Shown: positions 1 to 7,202, counted from the stretch's first letter. The stretch: 30,110 bases of DNA from Pseudomonadota bacterium (GCA_023433775.1 JAEYTY010000096.1:1-30110); one strand, 5' to 3'. Notes: generated by a model not told the origin, from the letters alone. Translations and numbers: made by a program.

Positions 1-261
1 CAGCCGCTCCACTGCCTCGGGCGCCTGCTCCTTGAGCCGCGCGTTCTGCCGCTGAACGGCACGGGCGAAGGTCACATAGTCCTGCGCCATGCGCGTCTTC
101 TCTGGCGTCAATTCGCCTGCCTGGCGCATCCGGCCGGCGCGGAGCAGCACGGTTTCCTGGTTCATGATATCCACCAGCGCTGCCAGTGCCGTTTCTACGG
201 TCTGGCACAATTCATGGGCAGGCAGGCTGTCCAGTGCTGCAAGGCGTGCTGCTGCGGTCAT
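1..261 (-). CDS. FlgN-like flagellar protein (FlbY position), C-terminus cut by window edge
   Basis: An open frame starts at the ATG at 261 and runs off the left edge without a stop (87 codons seen). The product begins MTAAARLAALDSLPAHELCQ and is mostly helical, with a segment DIMNQETVLLRAGRMRQAGEL followed by basic/acidic helix. This resembles the short helical FlgN-type export-chaperone family that keeps hook-associated proteins unfolded in the cytoplasm. Its ATG overlaps the flgJ stop by four bases (ATGA), so it is translationally coupled as third gene of flgI-flgJ-flgN. From memory, Caulobacter has flbY at the same place after flgI and cheL. Family assignment rests on helical pattern, size and position, not on a diagnostic motif. 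Confidence 0.6.
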   Translation of the reverse strand, partial: MTAAARLAALDSLPAHELCQTVETALAALVDIMNQETVLLRAGRMRQAGELTPEKTRMAQDYVTFARAVQRQNARLKEQAPEAVERL

Positions 262-575
262 TTATATGCTCCCTGCACATTGATCTGATTATTGGCCGCT
301 TCCTGCATTGCGAGCAGCTCGGGTAGAAGTTGTTCGGCAATGCCGAGGCCGCCATTCTGCGCCATGGCGGATGCCATCATTTCCGATTGCATCGAGCGCC
401 AGGTTTCCTCGCCAAAGCCACCGCCCATGGCGCTTTCATCGGTTTTGAGGCTCGAGAACAGTTCCTTGGTCAGGGTATTGAGAAAGACGCCCTCGAACTC
501 TTCGGCCTGCTTTTTGACGCGCTCATATTGAGCCGGCGTGAGTGTCGAGCCGGGACGGGCAATTGCGTCGGTCAT
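258..575 (-). CDS. flgJ: FlgJ-type rod-binding protein (CheL-like, no muramidase domain)
   Basis: About 105 residues covering only the rod-binding domain. The hallmark region FEGVFLNTLTKELFSSL is followed by GGGFGEETWRSMQSEMMASAMAQNGGLGIAEQL, the conserved core of FlgJ N-termini. The peptidoglycan-hydrolase domain of enterobacterial FlgJ is absent, as in most alphaproteobacteria, where the protein is often called CheL. It should act as the rod cap or rod scaffold in the periplasm while FlgB/C/F/G assemble. The start is taken as the ATG at 575, which overlaps the flgI stop by one base (TGATG) and has GAGG seven bases upstream. A GTG at 578 is also possible and adds one residue. A separate lytic enzyme would be needed for rod penetration; none is in this window. 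Confidence 0.9.
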   Translation of the reverse strand: MTDAIARPGSTLTPAQYERVKKQAEEFEGVFLNTLTKELFSSLKTDESAMGGGFGEETWRSMQSEMMASAMAQNGGLGIAEQLLPELLAMQEAANNQINVQGAYK

Positions 576-1699
576 CACAGCACCTCGATTTCGGCCTGCA
601 GGGCGCCTGTGGCCTTGATCGCCTGGAGGATGGCGATCAGGTCACGCGGCGAAATGCCGAGCGCATTGAGACCATCGACCAGTTCTTGCAGGGTCACGGA
701 TTCCTGGACCAGTTGCAGCGCCGTGTCCGTCTGCGTCACATCCAGATTGGTATTGGGATCGACATTGGTCTGGCCCAGCGAAAGCGGGTTTGGCTGCACG
801 GTCTGTGGATTTTCGGCGATAGTCACCGTCAGGTTCGACTGCGCCACAGCAACGCTCGACACCCGCACATCCTTGCCCATGACGATAATGCCGGAATTCT
901 CGTCGATGACGATTTTGGCCGACTGGTCGGTATGAACGATCAACTGCTCAATATCGGTGAGCAGGTCGACGATATTGCCGTTGAAATTATGGGGCAGGGT
1001 CAGGCGGACGGTGGACGGATCCTCCGGAACAGCCGTCGGCACCCCGATGAAATCGTTGATGGCAAGGGCGATACGACGCGCCGTGGTGAGGTCGGGGTTG
1101 CGCAGCGAAAGTCGCAGGGAATGCTGAGAGCCAAGCTGGAAGTCGATCTCGCGCTCGATCAGCGCCCCAGAGGAAATGCGTCCGGTGGTGGGTACGCCCG
1201 AAATGACGGTAGCGGCATCACCCTCGGCCTTGAAGCCATTGATCAGCACGGGGCCCTGCGCCAGCGCATAGACTTCGCCATCCGCACCAAGCAGGGGTGT
1301 CACCAGCAAGGTGCCGCCCTGAAGGCTGTCAGAGTCGCCCAGCGCGGCGACCGACACATCCATGCGCGATCCCTGGGTGGAGAATGGCGGCATATTGGCT
1401 GTCACCATCACGGCTGCCACATTTGCCGTCCGGACATTTTCGCCCTGCGTATTCACGCCAAGACGCTCTAGCATGGCCTGCAGGGACTGACGGGTGAAGG
1501 GTGAATTGTTGAGGCTGTCACCGGTGCCGTTGAGACCCACGACCAGACCGTAGCCCACGAGCTGGTTCTCGCGGACGCCTTCCATTTCCACGATGTCCTT
1601 GATACGCGCTGGCGCCGCAATAGATGGCGCCACGCTGGTCAAGGCGAGGCTGGCGCTCAGTGCGACAGCTAGGCAGGTTCGGATTGTTCGCATAAACAT
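575..1699 (-). CDS. flgI: Flagellar P-ring protein FlgI
   Basis: 374 residues, normal for FlgI. A signal peptide (MRTIRTCLAVALSASLALTS, cleavage near SIAA-APARIKD) precedes the diagnostic start of the mature protein, ARIKDIVEMEGVRENQLVGY, then GLVVGLNGTGDS. The C-terminus TLQELVDGLNALGISPRDLI and an ILQAIKATGALQAEIEVL-type ending are typical. The protein polymerises in the periplasm around the distal rod to form the P-ring, with FlgA as chaperone. The ATG at 1699 is chosen because GGGGA lies six bases upstream; the open frame extends to 1732, but that would put eleven extra residues before the signal peptide. It leads flgI-flgJ-flgN and is divergent from fliX. A sigma-54-like element at 1756-1771 fits as its promoter. 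Confidence 0.95.
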   Translation of the reverse strand: MFMRTIRTCLAVALSASLALTSVAPSIAAPARIKDIVEMEGVRENQLVGYGLVVGLNGTGDSLNNSPFTRQSLQAMLERLGVNTQGENVRTANVAAVMVTANMPPFSTQGSRMDVSVAALGDSDSLQGGTLLVTPLLGADGEVYALAQGPVLINGFKAEGDAATVISGVPTTGRISSGALIEREIDFQLGSQHSLRLSLRNPDLTTARRIALAINDFIGVPTAVPEDPSTVRLTLPHNFNGNIVDLLTDIEQLIVHTDQSAKIVIDENSGIIVMGKDVRVSSVAVAQSNLTVTIAENPQTVQPNPLSLGQTNVDPNTNLDVTQTDTALQLVQESVTLQELVDGLNALGISPRDLIAILQAIKATGALQAEIEVL

Positions 1700-1755
1700 G
1701 GCAGTCCCCGAAAGATGCCGCCCCATCCCCATGGCGCGGCCTTCGCAGTGACTAA

Positions 1756-1771
1756 TGCCAGAACTGTGCCA
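1756..1771 (-). promoter_or_regulatory. Putative sigma-54 (-24/-12) promoter of flgI
   Basis: Reading the minus strand, TGGCAC-AGTTC-TGGCA matches the RpoN consensus TGGCAC-N5-TTGCA with one mismatch, keeping the invariant GG and GC at the correct 10-base separation. The predicted start site is near 1745, giving a leader of about 46 bases before the flgI ATG at 1699. The assignment is inference from sequence; a similar element precedes flgF. Confidence 0.55.
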
Positions 1772-1856
1772 GTTCCTTTTCAGTGCTGAGCGCTTTGATT
1801 TAAAAGGTTATTTTCCTTCGTGCTAGAGCGGGGCTTTCTGGTGACGCCGACGGGTG

Positions 1857-1870
1857 AGCAAATCTTGCCG
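1857..1870 (-). promoter_or_regulatory. Degenerate FlbD (ftr)-like site upstream of flgI
   Basis: On the minus strand this reads CGGCAAGATTTGCT, 10 of 13 defined positions of the window-derived motif CGGCAAAANCTGCC. It lies about 112-125 bp upstream of the predicted flgI sigma-54 start site, a typical enhancer distance, and 6 bp from the CtrA box. It is the weakest member of the motif set. Confidence 0.4.
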
Positions 1871-1876
1871 GGCACG

Positions 1877-1891
1877 TTAATCACCTGTTAA
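1877..1891. promoter_or_regulatory. CtrA box in the fliX/flgI intergenic region
   Basis: TTAA-TCACCTG-TTAA is a perfect match to the CtrA recognition sequence TTAA-N7-TTAA. It ends 54 bases before the fliX start codon, nearly the same distance as the box upstream of flgB. In Caulobacter fliX is a CtrA-activated class II gene, so activation of fliX by phosphorylated CtrA is the likeliest role. Confidence 0.8.
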
Positions 1892-1899
1892 CCATGGTG

Positions 1900-1913
1900 G
1901 GCAGATTTTGCCG
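1900..1913 (-). promoter_or_regulatory. FlbD (ftr)-like site between the CtrA box and fliX
   Basis: The minus strand reads CGGCAAAATCTGCC, identical at all defined positions to the two tandem copies at 8902-8929. It is a near-palindrome (CGGCA-N5-TGCC) and begins exactly 8 bp after the CtrA box. It would cover the -10/start region of a CtrA-driven fliX promoter (repressor position) and also lies about 155-168 bp upstream of the predicted flgI start site (enhancer position). Confidence 0.55.
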
Positions 1914-1945
1914 CTAGTGTCCTATGAGGAGGGTGAGTCAGCCTC

Positions 1946-2365
1946 GTGCGTATTGAAGCCAATAATCGTACAGCCGGTATTTCCGGTCGCAGTGCCGCCG
2001 CCAAGGCAGGCAGCGGTCCGGCATTTGTGCCGGCTGGCGGTGAGGGCAATGCGCGTGTGGCTTCTGCGGCGCCCGTCGCACCATCCGCCGGGCTCGATGC
2101 AATTCTGGCGCTACAGGCAGTGGGCACCTCAACCGAGGGCAAGCGCCGGACTTTGCGTCGCGGCAGCAAGTTGCTCGATGGTCTGGAAACCATGAAAGCC
2201 GACCTGCTGGTGGGGCATATTGGTGCAGAGCGTCTCGATGCGCTGATTGGTGAATTGGCGCAAATGCGCGAGCGGGTCGAGCCGGGTCTTGACGCCGTGC
2301 TCGACGACATCGAGTTGCGGGTTCGGGTAGAGCTGGCCAAACTTGGGCGTTTTCCCCCGTTCTAG
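1946..2365 (+). CDS. fliX: Flagellar assembly regulator FliX
   Basis: 139 residues starting at GTG 1946 (MRIEANNRTAGISGRSAAA). The purine-rich GAGGAGG that could serve as ribosome site lies about 13 bases upstream, which is long. The N-terminal half is Gly/Ala/Ser-rich and probably disordered. The C-terminal half is helical, with LLDGLETMKADLLVGHIGAERLDAL followed by a second helix region ending in DDIELRVRVELAKLGRF, the conserved FliX domain. In Caulobacter, FliX couples early basal-body assembly to FlbD, holding the sigma-54 activator in check until class II structures are complete. Divergence from flgI is the same as in Caulobacter. A perfect CtrA box and an ftr-like site lie just upstream. 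No flbD gene is present in this window. Confidence 0.88.
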   Translation: MRIEANNRTAGISGRSAAAKAGSGPAFVPAGGEGNARVASAAPVAPSAGLDAILALQAVGTSTEGKRRTLRRGSKLLDGLETMKADLLVGHIGAERLDALIGELAQMRERVEPGLDAVLDDIELRVRVELAKLGRFPPF

Positions 2366-2550
2366 CCCTGCTTAAGTGCGCCGCCGGAACCACTTTTCCG
2401 CTGATTTCATCAAAATGTTGTCAGTAACCGTCTATAGGTCCGCTGCAAGCGCACCGTCATGTGTTAAGCAGCCGCGCTATGCGCGCTTGCCGCACGAAGA
2501 TCAGGCGCATATACAGGCCGCCAAGGGGCGCATTGGAGTTGAGTCTGCTG

Positions 2551-2967
2551 ATGTCATCGGTCGAAACGATGGAATACCGGCCCAGTGAAGACGAGCCGTT
2601 CATGAACCCGCGCCAGCGGGAGTACTTCCGGAACAAGCTTCTGGCCTGGAAGGACGAGATTCTCCGCGAGAGCCGGGAAACCTTGGAAAACCTGCAGGAA
2701 GAGAGCCAGAACCACCCCGATATGGCCGACAGGGCCAGTTCGGAGAGTGATCGGTCGCTTGAGCTGCGCACGCGTGATCGCCAGCGCAAGCTGATTTCCA
2801 AGATCGAAGCGGCGCTGAAGCGGCTTGACGACGGCACCTATGGCTATTGCGAAGAAACCGGCGATCCCATTGGCATTGCCCGCCTCGACGCCCGACCCAT
2901 TGCCACGCTGAGCCTTGAGGCCCAGGAGTTGCATGAGCGTCGCGAGAAGGTTTACCGCGACGAGTAG
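2551..2967 (+). CDS. dksA: RNA polymerase-binding factor DksA (single-cysteine form)
   Basis: 138 residues from ATG 2551; the reading frame is open from 2461, but the alphaproteobacterial family begins near EYRPSEDEPFMNP. A long coiled coil has the tip HPDMADRASSE with the acidic pair D57 and D60 that acts in the polymerase secondary channel. The zinc-finger region YGYCEETGDPIGIARLDARP, then ATLSLEAQE, keeps only one cysteine (C100); the other three positions are T, S and A. Such low-cysteine DksA proteins are known in other proteobacteria and function without the classical four-cysteine zinc site. With ppGpp it adjusts rRNA, amino-acid and often flagellar transcription. The 185 bases upstream show no promoter I can defend; a strong terminator follows. 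Confidence 0.93.
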   Translation: MSSVETMEYRPSEDEPFMNPRQREYFRNKLLAWKDEILRESRETLENLQEESQNHPDMADRASSESDRSLELRTRDRQRKLISKIEAALKRLDDGTYGYCEETGDPIGIARLDARPIATLSLEAQELHERREKVYRDE

Positions 2968-2988
2968 TCGTCCCAACCGATAGAAATT

Positions 2989-3016
2989 AAAAGCCCGCAG
3001 TGATGCGGGCTTTTTG
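2989..3016. terminator. Bidirectional rho-independent terminator after dksA
   Basis: AAGCCCGCA (2991-2999) pairs with TGCGGGCTT (3004-3012) around the tetraloop GTGA, followed by a T run on the plus strand. The minus-strand reading also ends in a T-rich stretch (TTTTAATTT). It sits between the convergent dksA and YCII genes and can end both transcripts. Confidence 0.9.
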
Positions 3017-3021
3017 TTGGC

Positions 3022-3441
3022 TTAGCGATCAAAAGCGTCGCGGTTCCGGTCGTGGATGACCTTGGCTTCGTCGGTCATCTGCTCATTAAAATCGTCGAGC
3101 TCAAAGGCCGGGCGAATCTCAATTTCGCTTTCGCCATACATGGGGTTCGGGCAGCGCTTTACCCATTCGACAGCCTCGTCCATGTCCTTGACCTGCCAGA
3201 CCCAATAGCCGGCGACCAGTTCCTTGGTTTCGGCGAAGGGGCCATCGATCACCGACCGGCTGGAACCGCTGAAGACGATGCGCTTGCCTGCCGAACTCGG
3301 CTTCAGGCCATCGCCGGCCAGCATTATCCCTGCCTTGATCAGTTCCTCATTGTATCTGCCCATGGCCTCAAGCATTTCGCCCGAAGGCATGATGCCGTTT
3401 TCACTGTCGGTGGTGGCTTTTACAAAGACGATGACACGCAT
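3022..3441 (-). CDS. YCII/DGPF-domain protein (YciI family)
   Basis: 139 residues, a compact alpha-beta dimeric-barrel protein. It carries the defining segment VIDGPFAETKELVAGYWVWQ (DGPF motif) and ends with an IRPAFELDDF-type strand, as in the YCII-related family. The molecular role of these proteins is not settled; many are encoded beside ECF sigma factors, but none is adjacent here. A clear ribosome site (AGGAG) stands eight bases before the ATG. It is transcribed toward dksA and ends at the shared terminator. Upstream on the same strand is the M32 carboxypeptidase, about 90 bases away, so co-transcription is possible. Confidence 0.85.
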   Translation of the reverse strand: MRVIVFVKATTDSENGIMPSGEMLEAMGRYNEELIKAGIMLAGDGLKPSSAGKRIVFSGSSRSVIDGPFAETKELVAGYWVWQVKDMDEAVEWVKRCPNPMYGESEIEIRPAFELDDFNEQMTDEAKVIHDRNRDAFDR

Positions 3442-3532
3442 GGTTTTCTCCTGACTCTACGGGGCCCTATCGGCGCTCCTGCCAAACCGACGAGCGGCGA
3501 CCACCAGCTTCGACATTTTATTTTGCGGCCAT

Positions 3533-5029
3533 TCAGGCCCCATATCGCCGCTTGAGGTGCTCCTTGAAGTGATCCGCGTTGAGCGGCTCACCGGTGGCAC
3601 GGGTGATGAGTTCCGGTGTCGAATAGCGAGATGCCTGGTCCCAGATGCGATCAGCGCGCCACTGATTGATGGCGCCGAATTCGCCCTTGCGGATCTGCTC
3701 ACCCATGTCCGGTATGTCACGCGCCATTGCAGCGCCTTGTTGCGCCGCAATCATTGCTCCCAAGGTGTAGCTGGGGAAATAACCGAAAGCGCCGCCCGGC
3801 CAGTGCACGTCCTGCATCGGGCCGTCCTTGGGGTCATCGATCGTTGAGATGCCGAGATATTCGGTCATCTTGGCATCCCAGGCCTCGGGGATCTGGCTGG
3901 CTTCGAGCTTGCCGTTCACAAGATCCTGCTCAAGTTCGTAGCGCAGGATAACGTGCAGGGGGTAAGTCACCTCATCGGCATCGACCCGGATATCGCCGCG
4001 CTCGACGAAGTTTACCTCAGCCAGGATATCGGCGATGTCCCAACCGGGAATTGCTTCCTCACCAAGATGCATATGCACCAGTGGCAAGGCGAATTCCCAG
4101 AATTCGGGGCTCCGCGCCAATTGCATTTCCACGAACAGGCTCTGGCTTTCGTGAATGCCCATGCCACGTGCCTTGCCCAGCGGCCAATGCGACCATTGCT
4201 TCGGCAATCCCTGCTCATAGAGCGCGTGCCCGGTTTCGTGCAGCACACCCATCAGCGAGGTGAGGAATTCGTCCGTACGATAACGCGTGGTCATCCGAAC
4301 ATCTGTCGGCACGCCGCCGCAGAAGGGGTGATGCGAGATTGCAAGGGAGCCATGGGTGAAGTCGAAACCCACGGCGCGCATAGCGGCGAGGCCAAGTTCG
4401 CGCTGCTTTTCGATGGGGTAGGGTCTGTTGAGAACCTTGCGCGGACGGCGCGATAACCGCTCTGCCTGCACCGCAAGAGCTTCGGGCACGAATCCCTTGA
4501 GAAAACTCTTCAAATCGGCAAACACGCCATCAAGCTGAGCGGTGCGGTTTCCCGGATCATATTGATCCATCAGGGCATCATAGGGCGCCAGGTTCAGCGC
4601 GCTCGAACGGAGTTGTGCCTCCTCCCGAACAAGAGCGACGACGCCTTCCAGCGCAGGCAAAAAACTGTCCCAATCGCCTTTGGCGCGCAGCTCGCGCCAA
4701 AGCTGTTCCGAGCGCATCGTGGCCGCCGTGCGGCGCTGCACGAACTCGGTGGGCAGGCAGGTGGCGTTGATATAGCTGCGCTCAAATTCGTTGAGAGCAA
4801 GTGTCTGGTCGGGATTGGGATCGCTGGCGCGCGCCGCCGAAATCCAATCAGCAATTTCGGGTGCGGTGGCCTGAGCGTGATACATGCCTGCCAGATTGGC
4901 CATGGCCTCGGCGCGTTTCTCGCCGCCGCCAACCGCCATATGGGTGGCTTCATCAGCGCCTAGAATGGACAGCGCATGTTCAAGCGCCTCCAGCTTGCGG
5001 CCAAGGTCATCGAGTTTCTGGAAGGACAT
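3533..5029 (-). CDS. M32 family metallocarboxypeptidase (carboxypeptidase Taq type)
   Basis: 498 residues, full length for the M32 family. The zinc motif HETGH is at residues 264-268 and the third ligand glutamate lies in HESQSLFVE near residue 294. Other family blocks are present: DVRMTTRY (about 243-250), HPFCGG, and the C-terminal TLGAMIAAQ. There is no signal peptide, so it is a cytoplasmic enzyme that removes C-terminal residues from peptides, probably in peptide recycling. GGAG stands about eight bases before the ATG. The nearby genes give no functional link; it sits in the non-flagellar island between the two flagellar minus-strand units. Confidence 0.95.
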   Translation of the reverse strand: MSFQKLDDLGRKLEALEHALSILGADEATHMAVGGGEKRAEAMANLAGMYHAQATAPEIADWISAARASDPNPDQTLALNEFERSYINATCLPTEFVQRRTAATMRSEQLWRELRAKGDWDSFLPALEGVVALVREEAQLRSSALNLAPYDALMDQYDPGNRTAQLDGVFADLKSFLKGFVPEALAVQAERLSRRPRKVLNRPYPIEKQRELGLAAMRAVGFDFTHGSLAISHHPFCGGVPTDVRMTTRYRTDEFLTSLMGVLHETGHALYEQGLPKQWSHWPLGKARGMGIHESQSLFVEMQLARSPEFWEFALPLVHMHLGEEAIPGWDIADILAEVNFVERGDIRVDADEVTYPLHVILRYELEQDLVNGKLEASQIPEAWDAKMTEYLGISTIDDPKDGPMQDVHWPGGAFGYFPSYTLGAMIAAQQGAAMARDIPDMGEQIRKGEFGAINQWRADRIWDQASRYSTPELITRATGEPLNADHFKEHLKRRYGA

Positions 5030-5092
5030 GAGAGGCTCCGGCTTGTTGCCAGAGATGTTTCATACCCACGCCAACCCGGCAAGCATCAGGCT

Positions 5093-5236
5093 TTATTTGT
5101 TTGTGCGCCGCGGGCCCAATGCTGCGCCCAGTCCGGCGCCAAGTGCCAGGCCCATGGCGAGGCCGGTTGGCAAATTGCCAAGTGTAACCCCAAGCGCGGT
5201 GCCTATAGCTAACCCCAGTGCGATTGCTAAACCCAT
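5093..5236 (-). CDS. Glycine-zipper membrane microprotein, 47 residues
   Basis: Starting at the ATG at 5236, the frame encodes MGLAIALGLAIGTALG, then VTLGNLPTGLAMGLALGAGL, ending GAALGPRRTNK. It has two hydrophobic Gly-x-x-x-Gly/Ala helices separated by NLPTG and a basic tail, so two tightly packed membrane helices are likely. The frame is open further upstream to 5422, but those codons are low in hydrophobicity and overlap the hairpin cluster, so the short form is preferred. The ribosome site is weak. Small proteins of this composition are found in many bacteria, usually without known function. It lies 63 bases upstream of the M32 gene, and the two could share a transcript. Confidence 0.55.
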   Translation of the reverse strand: MGLAIALGLAIGTALGVTLGNLPTGLAMGLALGAGLGAALGPRRTNK

Positions 5237-5347
5237 GGTGATCTGCCCCGAATTTGGCCCCGATAGTCTCCCAACAGATAGGTAGGCAATGGGTTCCCTT
5301 GAAGGGGTAGGCAACATGAAATCCGCTTTGCGCTGCGAAAAGGGGAT

Positions 5348-5373
5348 GAGGCGCAACCGGGGAGTTGCGCCTC
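5348..5373. terminator. Perfect 10-bp hairpin, probable end of flgFGAH transcript
   Basis: GAGGCGCAAC and GTTGCGCCTC pair perfectly around the loop CGGGGA. Read in the flgH direction (minus strand), the stem is followed by ATCCCCTTTT, a short T run displaced by several bases. It may therefore be an imperfect intrinsic terminator. Confidence 0.5.
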
Positions 5374-5382
5374 TTGGGGATT

Positions 5383-5410
5383 GGTCCGGGCAGCTTCTGC
5401 TCCCCGGACC
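5383..5410. repeat. GC-rich hairpin in the 3' region of flgH
   Basis: GGTCCGGG (5383-5390) pairs with CCCGGACC (5403-5410); within the loop CAG and CTG can extend the structure. No T run follows on either strand, so it looks like an RNA-stabilising or attenuating stem rather than a classical terminator. Confidence 0.5.
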
Positions 5411-5443
5411 GGGCCGCTCCATTCTGGCGCGACCGGTCTACAC

Positions 5444-5469
5444 GGCACCACGACGGGGATCGTGGCGCC
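5444..5469. repeat. Hairpin directly after the flgH stop, loop CGGGGA
   Basis: CCACGA (5448-5453) pairs with TCGTGG (5460-5465) around CGGGGA, extended by GGC/GCC outside one mismatch. It lies 14 bases beyond the flgH stop codon in the direction of transcription and carries the same hexaloop as the hairpin at 5348-5373. Confidence 0.5.
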
Positions 5470-5482
5470 GATTGGGGAACTG

Positions 5483-6235
5483 TTAGAAGGGCAGGATGGC
5501 GTCCATCACCTGCTGGCCATAGCGCGACTGCTGCATGTCGGTGATCTGACCGCGGCCACCGTAGGAGATGCGGGCTTCGGCGATCTTGGACGAGGCAATC
5601 GTATTGTTGGCCTGGATGTCGGAGGGGCGGACAATGCCCGAGACGATGAGGTCGCGGACCTCGAAGTTCACGCGAACTTCCTGGCGCCCCTCAATGACGA
5701 GATTTCCGTTCGGCAGCACCTGGGTGACGACGGCCGCGACCGAGGTTTCAAGCGATTCCTGCCGGTTGACCGAGCCATTGCCGGTGTCCTTGAGGCCCGA
5801 GTTGAAGTCAATTGCGGCCTGGGGGTCGACGGTCAGTTCGGTATTGTCCATCACATTGGTGAAGGCCGCTCCAAAAATCCCGCCCATGCCGGCCGTATTG
5901 GTCGAATTGCGCGACCGCTGGGTCTGGTTGTTGATCTTGGCGCTATCCTGGATGGTCACCATCACGGTGAGGATGTCGCCGATGCGGTGGGCGCGTTCGT
6001 CCTTGAAGAAGCCCTTGGCTGAGGTGCGATAGAGCGAGTTTGGCTGGTACGTGTCAGCGATGGGCTCAGGCATCGGCATCCGTACTGGCTGGTAACCAGC
6101 CGTCGTCGTGGGGTCTTGAATGGCCGTGAGAACAGGAGCCTGTCCGACATTCGCCAGGCGGTCCATTGTGTTGCAGCCAGCGAGCGCTGCGGCGAAGGTC
6201 AGGATGGTGGCGATCTTGGCGATGTTCATTTTCAT
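5483..6235 (-). CDS. flgH: Flagellar L-ring lipoprotein FlgH
   Basis: 250 residues. A lipoprotein signal peptide ends in the lipobox LAGC (cysteine 21 from the ATG at 6235). Family blocks NSLYRTSAKGFFKDERAHRI, GDILTVMVTI and NGNLVIEGRQEVRVNFEVRD, then the ending YGGRGQITDMQQSRYGQQ, are unmistakable. FlgH forms the outer-membrane L-ring through which the rod passes. It is last in flgF-flgG-flgA-flgH, eight bases after flgA. A second in-frame ATG at 6229 is possible. Three hairpins follow the stop codon. Confidence 0.96.
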   Translation of the reverse strand: MKMNIAKIATILTFAAALAGCNTMDRLANVGQAPVLTAIQDPTTTAGYQPVRMPMPEPIADTYQPNSLYRTSAKGFFKDERAHRIGDILTVMVTIQDSAKINNQTQRSRNSTNTAGMGGIFGAAFTNVMDNTELTVDPQAAIDFNSGLKDTGNGSVNRQESLETSVAAVVTQVLPNGNLVIEGRQEVRVNFEVRDLIVSGIVRPSDIQANNTIASSKIAEARISYGGRGQITDMQQSRYGQQVMDAILPF

Positions 6236-6243
6236 AATCCCGA

Positions 6244-7191
6244 TCAGAGGCCGGCCAGGGTGACTGCAGAGGTGGAAACCTCCACGGCGCCCGGTGCAAT
6301 GGCGATGGCGCTTACGGCGCGTCTGGACATAAGGTTGAGGACTTGCAGCGGAGCGCCTTTCGATGCGCTCGTCACGGCCTGTCCCTTGACGGTCAGGGTC
6401 AGTGGTCCCTGGCGATAATAGATGGTCACAAGGTCGTTCTTGGCCACGGTAATGGGCGTGCTAACATCGCTGGCCTTGAGGAGCATTCCCTCGCGGCTCT
6501 GGCGGTTCAGCGACTTGCCGACCAGCTGTTCCACCGAAAGAGGCGCGGCAGCATCGGCCTGACGCAGAGATACCGGGCGCATGACGATATGCTCGGGCAT
6601 GAGCACCGTGCCGGCAGGCAGGGTCGATGCCAGGTGTGGCGCCTCGATGCTGAGTTCCACCGTGCCGGTCACGTCCAGCGGCTGGCTGCGGCCAGCGAGC
6701 ATGAAACGCGCCGAAAAGCTGCCATTGCCGGGCAGGTAGCGGAGGTTTTCGAGGCGTGCCGGATAGTCGGACACTTCCACCTGCATCGGATCAATCGGCT
6801 TGGTGAACAGGGTATTGGCCTGCATTCCGGGGATGATGATGTCGCGGGCGCCGAGGTCTTCGGCGATCAGGCTGGCCAGCAGCGTTTCGTCCACCACATT
6901 TGCGGCACGCGACACCGACACGTGTGAGAGGCCGTTGAAATCGAAGTCTGTCAGGCCCGCGCGGGTCGTCGCGGTGCGCAATGTGGCGACATCCACATTC
7001 CCCGTGGTGCCGGGCAGGGGAGCACGAAACAGCGGCGTTTCGGCCAGCACGCCTGCGTCATCGAACAAGTCGCCAATCGTGACGATAGGATCGACCACAA
7101 GGACGTCTGCCTTGAGGAGCGGTGCTGCATGGGCCATGCCGCAAGGCAGAGCCAGGGCAAGGGCGGCGGTGAGTATCTGAGCGGCTTTCAT
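6244..7191 (-). CDS. flgA: Flagellar P-ring assembly chaperone FlgA
   Basis: About 315 residues. The signal peptide MKAAQILTAALALALPCGMA is followed by LLKADVLVVDPIVTIGDLFD, typical of alphaproteobacterial FlgA. The C-terminal SAF region is clear: LPAGTVLMPEHIVMRPV, LVGKSLNRQSREGMLLKASD, then KNDLVTIYYRQGPLTLTVKG. FlgA escorts FlgI in the periplasm during P-ring assembly. The start at ATG 7191 is preferred because GAGG lies six bases before it and it begins a clean signal peptide. The ATG at 7203, overlapping the flgG stop, is the alternative and adds four residues. Confidence 0.93.
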   Translation of the reverse strand: MKAAQILTAALALALPCGMAHAAPLLKADVLVVDPIVTIGDLFDDAGVLAETPLFRAPLPGTTGNVDVATLRTATTRAGLTDFDFNGLSHVSVSRAANVVDETLLASLIAEDLGARDIIIPGMQANTLFTKPIDPMQVEVSDYPARLENLRYLPGNGSFSARFMLAGRSQPLDVTGTVELSIEAPHLASTLPAGTVLMPEHIVMRPVSLRQADAAAPLSVEQLVGKSLNRQSREGMLLKASDVSTPITVAKNDLVTIYYRQGPLTLTVKGQAVTSASKGAPLQVLNLMSRRAVSAIAIAPGAVEVSTSAVTLAGL

Positions 7192-7202
7192 CACGGACCT
7201 CA

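Noticed and set aside
542..1471. 309-codon plus-strand frame over flgI
   Set aside because: Antisense to flgI, which is unambiguous; no independent support.
2384..2420. GGAAC sequence upstream of dksA as a possible EcfG (general stress) promoter
   Set aside because: No CGTT-type -10 element stands 16-17 bases downstream.
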